Below are positions 28,058 through 32,418 of a stretch of DNA of 32,418 bases, in pieces (positions within the stretch are counted from its first letter, which is position 1; each line of letters opens with the position of its first letter). Source of the DNA: Methylophaga sp. (GTDB lineage Bacteria; Pseudomonadota; Gammaproteobacteria; Nitrosococcales; Methylophagaceae); NCBI GenBank assembly GCA_013139345.1, contig WTAY01000091.1, forward strand, positions 1 through 32,418, in the 5' to 3' direction. The notes beneath the pieces were generated by a model. That model was not told the origin of the DNA. It was given only the letters and a program-made list of their open reading frames with translations, and did no database searches. The position numbers and the translations under genes are program-made.

Positions 28058-29836
28058 TTACAGGCTAAATACGCTTAAAACACCACCTAAGTTAGTCCAG
28101 CTAGATAGCGCTTTGTAAGCACCTACCGCACCTAGACCATCAGAGTCATTTTCTAAGCTAGGAATAGCCATACCGATACCAGCCCAACCACCTACACCAG
28201 AAAGGATAGAGATGTACTGCTTACCTTCATGTTTGTAAGTATTCACATTACCGATGATACCTGATGCTGTTTTGAATCTCCAAAGCTCACGACCTGATTG
28301 TGCATCTACCGCTTTAATGTAACCTTCTAATGTACCGTAGAAAACAACATCAGTAGCAGTCGCTAGAGCACCAGACCATGCTGAGAAACGTTCTGGGTTA
28401 GACCAAACGATCTTACCAACACGTGCATCCCAAGCGATGAAGTTACCTAGGTGTGTACCACCTGGCGCTGGGTACATGTTTAATGTCGCACCAACATAAG
28501 GTTGACCTGATGTAAATTCAACTTCAAATGGTTCGTAATCCATACATACGTGGTTTGTTGGCACATAATGCAAACCAGTACGTGGGGAGTAAGCAGCTGG
28601 TTGCTGATCTTTAGAACCTAACGCAGCAGGACAAATACCTGTTGTGTTAACGTCTGCGCCATTACGATGTGTTGAATATTTAGCGACACGATCATGAAGA
28701 CCTGTTTTAAGGCTAACACCGTTAGACCAGTTAACAGCTGGATCAAATTTCTCAGCAACTAATAATTCACCACTTACGCGATCAAGAGTGTAACCAAACC
28801 CGTTACGATCGAAATGTACAACCGTTTTACGCATTTTTCCTTTCACTTTTTGATCTTGCAAAATAACTTCATTCACACCATCATAATCCCACTCATCATG
28901 AGGCGTCATTTGGTAGATCCATTTAGCAGCACCGGTGTCTAAATCACGTCCCCAAAGAGACATTGTCCACTTGTTATCACCAGGACGTTGAGCTGGATTC
29001 CACGTTGATGGGTTACCGTTACCGTAATAGAACATGTTCAAATCAGGATCGTAAGAATACCAACCCCATGTTGTACCACCACCGATTTTCCATTGGTCGC
29101 CTTTCCACGTTTTCAAAGAAGAATCTTTGCCAACTGGTTTCAACATAGACATTGTTTTCTTCGGATCAACAATCATTTCATCATCAGGACCAACGCCGTA
29201 GGCAGTCCATGCTTCTTTACCATCTAAGCCATACGCTTTAACGTAACCACGTACACCAAACTCACCACCAGAAACACCTACTAGCACTTTATCTTTAAAT
29301 ACATGTGCTGCACCCGTTGAAGTAGCGCCTCGTGTTGCAGTGTCACGCTTGTGAGACCAAATTGGCGCCCCCGTGTTCATATCTAAAGCAACTAATACTG
29401 TATCAGCTTGTGCTAAGAAGATTTTACCATCACCATACGCTAAACCACGGTTAACAGTGTCACAACACATCACTGGAACAGTTTCGTCGTAGTCTTGTTT
29501 TGGTTCATATTTCCATTTTATTGCGCCGTCGTTGTTTAAATCTAAAGCGAAAACGATGTTTGGAAATGCAGTGTGAACATACATAGTACCGTCGATAACA
29601 AGTGCGTTACCTTCATGACCACGCAAAACACCTGTTGAGAATGTCCACGCCATTTTCAAATCAGCAACGTTGTCTTTAGTGATTTGAGCGAGCTTGCTGT
29701 AACGTTGGTTATTGTAATTACCAGCAGCAGATACCCAGTTATTTTCATTTTCTTGCATTGTACGAATTTCATCAGCCACTGCTACATTTGTAGCCGCCAA
29801 TGTCATCATCGCAATTGATAGTGCTTTCAGCTTCAT
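28058..29836 (-). CDS. xoxF: PQQ-dependent methanol dehydrogenase, XoxF type
   Basis: 592 aa; signal peptide, vicinal Cys pair [10 protein letters not shown], beta-propeller W motifs, [11 protein letters not shown] with the additional Asp two residues after the catalytic Asp, ICMDYEPF. Confidence 0.95.
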   Translation of the reverse strand: MKLKALSIAMMTLAATNVAVADEIRTMQENENNWVSAAGNYNNQRYSKLAQITKDNVADLKMAWTFSTGVLRGHEGNALVIDGTMYVHTAFPNIVFALDLNNDGAIKWKYEPKQDYDETVPVMCCDTVNRGLAYGDGKIFLAQADTVLVALDMNTGAPIWSHKRDTATRGATSTGAAHVFKDKVLVGVSGGEFGVRGYVKAYGLDGKEAWTAYGVGPDDEMIVDPKKTMSMLKPVGKDSSLKTWKGDQWKIGGGTTWGWYSYDPDLNMFYYGNGNPSTWNPAQRPGDNKWTMSLWGRDLDTGAAKWIYQMTPHDEWDYDGVNEVILQDQKVKGKMRKTVVHFDRNGFGYTLDRVSGELLVAEKFDPAVNWSNGVSLKTGLHDRVAKYSTHRNGADVNTTGICPAALGSKDQQPAAYSPRTGLHYVPTNHVCMDYEPFEVEFTSGQPYVGATLNMYPAPGGTHLGNFIAWDARVGKIVWSNPERFSAWSGALATATDVVFYGTLEGYIKAVDAQSGRELWRFKTASGIIGNVNTYKHEGKQYISILSGVGGWAGIGMAIPSLENDSDGLGAVGAYKALSSWTNLGGVLSVFSL

Positions 29837-29876
29837 AGTTATTCCTTTCTATGTCTTAATTATTAATCGTCAGTGA

Positions 29877-29914
29877 TATGTGTATAAATTCACATAGTCA
29901 CGCGAACTGTGACT
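29877..29914. promoter_or_regulatory. Tandem inverted repeats in xoxF upstream/leader region
   Basis: TATGTG-8nt-CACATA (29877-29896) directly followed by AGTCAC-7nt-GTGACT (29896-29914), 41-78 nt upstream of the xoxF ATG. Confidence 0.45.
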
Positions 29915-30052
29915 TTATCCCGAACGCCACTTTGAAGCACTAGGAGGAGCTCCCCTTGTGAGTAGGAGCTTCTCCCATCATCATTAAGAACAGATACTAG
30001 AATATGATTCCTCTTCTTCCTAGATCCTTATAGCAGAAGCGATAACAACTAT

Positions 30053-31084
30053 TTATGGCACAATGTCAGCGTCCAACTCATCGAAGTTATAACGGTCTAT
30101 TTGCACAAAGCCACCATCTTTCATTTCGGGAACTTTATGAATTCTAACCTCACCAACACGAATACTGCCGTCATCATCATTTAGCCAAAAATCAATATCA
30201 TAGTATTCGTTTGTACTGCCATGCTTACGAAAATCTGTGCAGGCAAAGTAACGGCCATCTTCTATAAGTCGTCGTACAGGTTGATGCACACCGACAAACT
30301 CTAAGCTGATGGTCTCACCTGTTTTTTCGTCTGTAAGGATGTATTCACCCTTACTTTGAAGACGTTGTTCAAGCACATTTGTTTCAATCGCTGAAATCAC
30401 TTCCCATGCTTTTTTTTCCTCTGATTCACCAGGGTGCTCTGACGCAGGGATCCACCACCAAGGACGAGGGTCTCTCATCCAAGTAACCCATTTACCCTCA
30501 TAGCGTCTAGGTGCTTTATAAATCCGCTCTTCCATCACAATTAACTGTCCATTTTCAGGTTTCACCCAAAAATCAATCAGATACTTTTTATTATCATCGC
30601 CTTCTAAATGGAATTTCACACTCGGGAAATAACCATAGCCATGTAACCGTCGAGCGAAATCAATCTCATCGTATATTAACGCAAGGTCTCGCCCGAGAAT
30701 GGCATCTCGTAAAGGAAATGAACCACCATGTGATCGCGCTTTATCCGTAATATAATGATCAATAAATTTGTTCACATCCTTTGTCGAAAATAAGCCCATT
30801 TGACCTTGTGTTTTTTTCAGGCTATTAACGGCATAAAACGCTTTCGCTCGCTCCACATTTCTAGCGGAGTCTCCGATGAATACTGATTTTGCATCCTCAC
30901 TCTGGAAACAATAGGTTTTGCTATCATCGCTCTGCCATATAACATCACAATCTGTCTTAATAACTTTGCCTTCAGCCAAGCCCATAACACACAAGCCACC
31001 AAATTCTGCACCGTCAATATCTCCAGCATGACTGGAGCTTATCAAACCACATAGTAATAATATATTAAGTAATAGTATTCTCAT
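30053..31084 (-). CDS. Secreted protein with YHS-like N-terminal domain and two copies of an uncharacterised C-terminal domain
   Basis: 343 aa; signal peptide MRILLLNILLLCGLISSSHA; YHS-like AEFGGLCVMGLAEGKVIKTDCDVIWQSDDSKTYCFQSEDAKSVFIGDSARNVERA; internal repeat RRLHGYGYFPSVKF...KYLIDFWVKPENGQLIVMEERIYKAPRR vs RRLIEDGRYFACTDF...YYDIDFWLNDDDGSIRVGEVRIHKVPEM. Confidence 0.7.
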   Translation of the reverse strand: MRILLLNILLLCGLISSSHAGDIDGAEFGGLCVMGLAEGKVIKTDCDVIWQSDDSKTYCFQSEDAKSVFIGDSARNVERAKAFYAVNSLKKTQGQMGLFSTKDVNKFIDHYITDKARSHGGSFPLRDAILGRDLALIYDEIDFARRLHGYGYFPSVKFHLEGDDNKKYLIDFWVKPENGQLIVMEERIYKAPRRYEGKWVTWMRDPRPWWWIPASEHPGESEEKKAWEVISAIETNVLEQRLQSKGEYILTDEKTGETISLEFVGVHQPVRRLIEDGRYFACTDFRKHGSTNEYYDIDFWLNDDDGSIRVGEVRIHKVPEMKDGGFVQIDRYNFDELDADIVP

Positions 31085-31097
31085 CGTTATTCTCCTA

Positions 31098-31127
31098 ATA
31101 AAAAAGCCCCTTCAAATGAAGAGGCTC
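31098..31127 (-). terminator. Terminator/attenuator between the YVTN protein gene and the YHS-like protein gene
   Basis: Minus strand GAGCCTCTTCATTTGAAGGGGCTTTTTTATTAGG; 8-bp stem, T-run ending a few nt before the RBS of the next gene. Confidence 0.8.
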
Positions 31128-31137
31128 TAATTGGCTC

Positions 31138-32106
31138 CTAAGGGATATACACACCCCAAGGCATCTGCCCAACAGATATCGTTTCTATCACCTCTAACGT
31201 AGAGGTATCAATCACGGACACACTATTAGAACGTCCATTAGCCACATAAAGTTTAGAGTCATCTGATGTTAAGCCCATATTCCAAGGTCGCTCTCCAACG
31301 GGAATGCTCTTAATAACAAAGTCACCTTCTGTATCAATAACATCAACCGTATGAGATTTACCCGCAGAGATATACACTCGCTTACCATCGGATGACACTT
31401 TGACACCATTTGAGCGTTCCCCCGTATTAACCGCAGTCTCAAATGTCCAATCAATCGTGTTCCAAACCTCAGTGACATTTGCACTTTCATTGGCAACATA
31501 TAGCTTCAATCCATCAGGTGAAAACCCCATACCCCTAGGATGACCAGCCGCAGGTAATGTTCTGATAATTCTTGGATTGATAGCATCAATCACATCAATT
31601 GAATCTGAACCTTCTTGGCTGGCAACAACAACTTTACCATCGGGTGAGTAAACACAATGTTCAGGTGCATCTCCCATTACTTTAATCGATGCTGTTATTT
31701 TAAAGCTGGCAACATCAATGAAAGAAACGGTCGCCGCCCCCTCTTCACATACCACCAATGTTTTGCCATCAGGTGAAATATCTAAGCCTTCTGTGCCTTC
31801 ACCAACTTCAATTTTATTTACTATTTGACGGCTTGTAAGATCAAGCTGAATCAACTCAGCGTCATCGGCATCAACCACATATAAATACTGGCCTGCATGA
31901 CCAATAACCGTCGCATTAATTTCCTCACCTAAACGACCTGAAGCAGGGAGTTTTCCAACGACTTTATCCGTTGCCGTATTAATCAACGAAATAGTGGCAT
32001 CTTTTTCATTAATTGCATAAGCAATCTCGCCCTGCATCGACGTCACAGGCATGCTTTGACATGCTGATAGTGCCAATGCCAAGGGTAATAATTTAAATAG
32101 TTTCAT
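31138..32106 (-). CDS. YVTN-repeat beta-propeller lipoprotein, PQQ-dependent catabolism-associated type
   Basis: 322 aa; lipobox LALALSACQS; repeated units such as VVGKLPASGRLGEEINATV, DGLKLYVANESANVTEVWNT, DSKLYVANGRSNSVSVIDTSTLEVIETISVG. Confidence 0.88.
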   Translation of the reverse strand: MKLFKLLPLALALSACQSMPVTSMQGEIAYAINEKDATISLINTATDKVVGKLPASGRLGEEINATVIGHAGQYLYVVDADDAELIQLDLTSRQIVNKIEVGEGTEGLDISPDGKTLVVCEEGAATVSFIDVASFKITASIKVMGDAPEHCVYSPDGKVVVASQEGSDSIDVIDAINPRIIRTLPAAGHPRGMGFSPDGLKLYVANESANVTEVWNTIDWTFETAVNTGERSNGVKVSSDGKRVYISAGKSHTVDVIDTEGDFVIKSIPVGERPWNMGLTSDDSKLYVANGRSNSVSVIDTSTLEVIETISVGQMPWGVYIP

Positions 32107-32143
32107 TCAGATTTCCTTTTTTATAAAAATAAAGTGCAAGCTC

Positions 32144-32172
32144 GTATATACCCATAATCATTCAAAGTGCAG
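32144..32172. repeat. Short repeat motif GTATATACCCATAATCATTCAAAGTGCAG
   Basis: Shared in part with 32289-32318 (TATATACCCGTTATCATTCAAGATGCAGG) and, in reverse orientation, 6749-6777. Confidence 0.7.
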
Positions 32173-32182
32173 TTTTTTTACT

Positions 32183-32256
32183 CGTCATCCCAGCATGCTT
32201 TTAGCTGGGATCTGCTTAAGGCAATAGATTCTCGATAAGAGCATTCGAGAATGACG
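32183..32256. repeat. Palindromic element with CGTCATCCC...GAATGACG ends
   Basis: CGTCATCCCAGCATGCTTTTAGCTGGGATC ... CTCG..CGAGAATGACG; same terminal sequence and nested-hairpin design as 9-88. Confidence 0.7.
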
Positions 32257-32288
32257 GGAGTTCTAGGATCTTCACCTTCAAGGGATGG

Positions 32289-32418
32289 GTATATACCCGT
32301 TATCATTCAAGATGCAGGTTTTCCCCATTAATCCTTAATTTTATCTCCTCACCCCAACCCTCTCCAACAGGAGAGGGAGTTTTAGCTCCTTCTCCCTTGA
32401 GGGAGAAGGTTGGGATGA
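32289..32418. repeat. Composite dispersed repeat, copy 2 (inverse orientation, runs to window edge)
   Basis: Reverse complement TCATCCCAACCTTCTCCCTCAAGGGAGAAGGAGCTAAAACTCCCTCTCCTGTTGGAGAGGGTTGGGGTGAGGAGATAAAATTAAGGATTAA...ACCTGCATCTTGAATGATAACGGGTATATA closely matches 6656-6777. Confidence 0.9.

Noticed and set aside
28058-29836. Calling the dehydrogenase MxaF because of adjacent mxa genes
   Set aside because: The DYD motif and sequence pattern fit XoxF; no MxaI small subunit gene nearby.
29840-30052. Lanthanide riboswitch upstream of xoxF
   Set aside because: Dyads are present, but nothing in a single sequence demonstrates a conserved aptamer; kept only as a structured region.

Overview
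The window looks like a gammaproteobacterial methylotroph chromosome (Methylophaga-like; this is inferred from gene content only, with no search run). From 0.3 to 16.5 kb it carries ordinary housekeeping genes: waaA, tadA, U32 peptidase trhP/yegQ, mltF, a GGDEF diguanylate cyclase, dsbA, System II cytochrome c maturation (ccsA/resC and resB), cytochrome c4, engB, a SoxCD-like sulfite/sulfane dehydrogenase pair, glgP, and tRNA-Arg(CCG). From 16.9 to 32.1 kb it holds a dense methanol-oxidation locus. In order: a NarL/UhpB-type two-component system, a TonB-dependent receptor with acidic stretches, a fused SoxYZ carrier, a complete mxaR-S-A-C-K-L accessory operon, a XoxF-type (DYD motif, predicted lanthanide-dependent) PQQ methanol dehydrogenase, a secreted YHS-like protein with an internally duplicated domain, and a YVTN beta-propeller lipoprotein. 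No mxaF/J/G/I, xoxG/J or mxaD is in the window. The most interesting hypothesis is that 16.9-32.1 kb is an integrated lanthanide sensing/uptake/cofactor-insertion/oxidation locus. It pairs the MxaRSACKL proteins, usually linked to Ca-dependent MxaFI, with XoxF, and it includes an uncharacterised YHS-like protein. A composite dispersed repeat family occurs at both ends of the window, at 6.7 kb, and possibly as a remnant between xoxF and mxaR.
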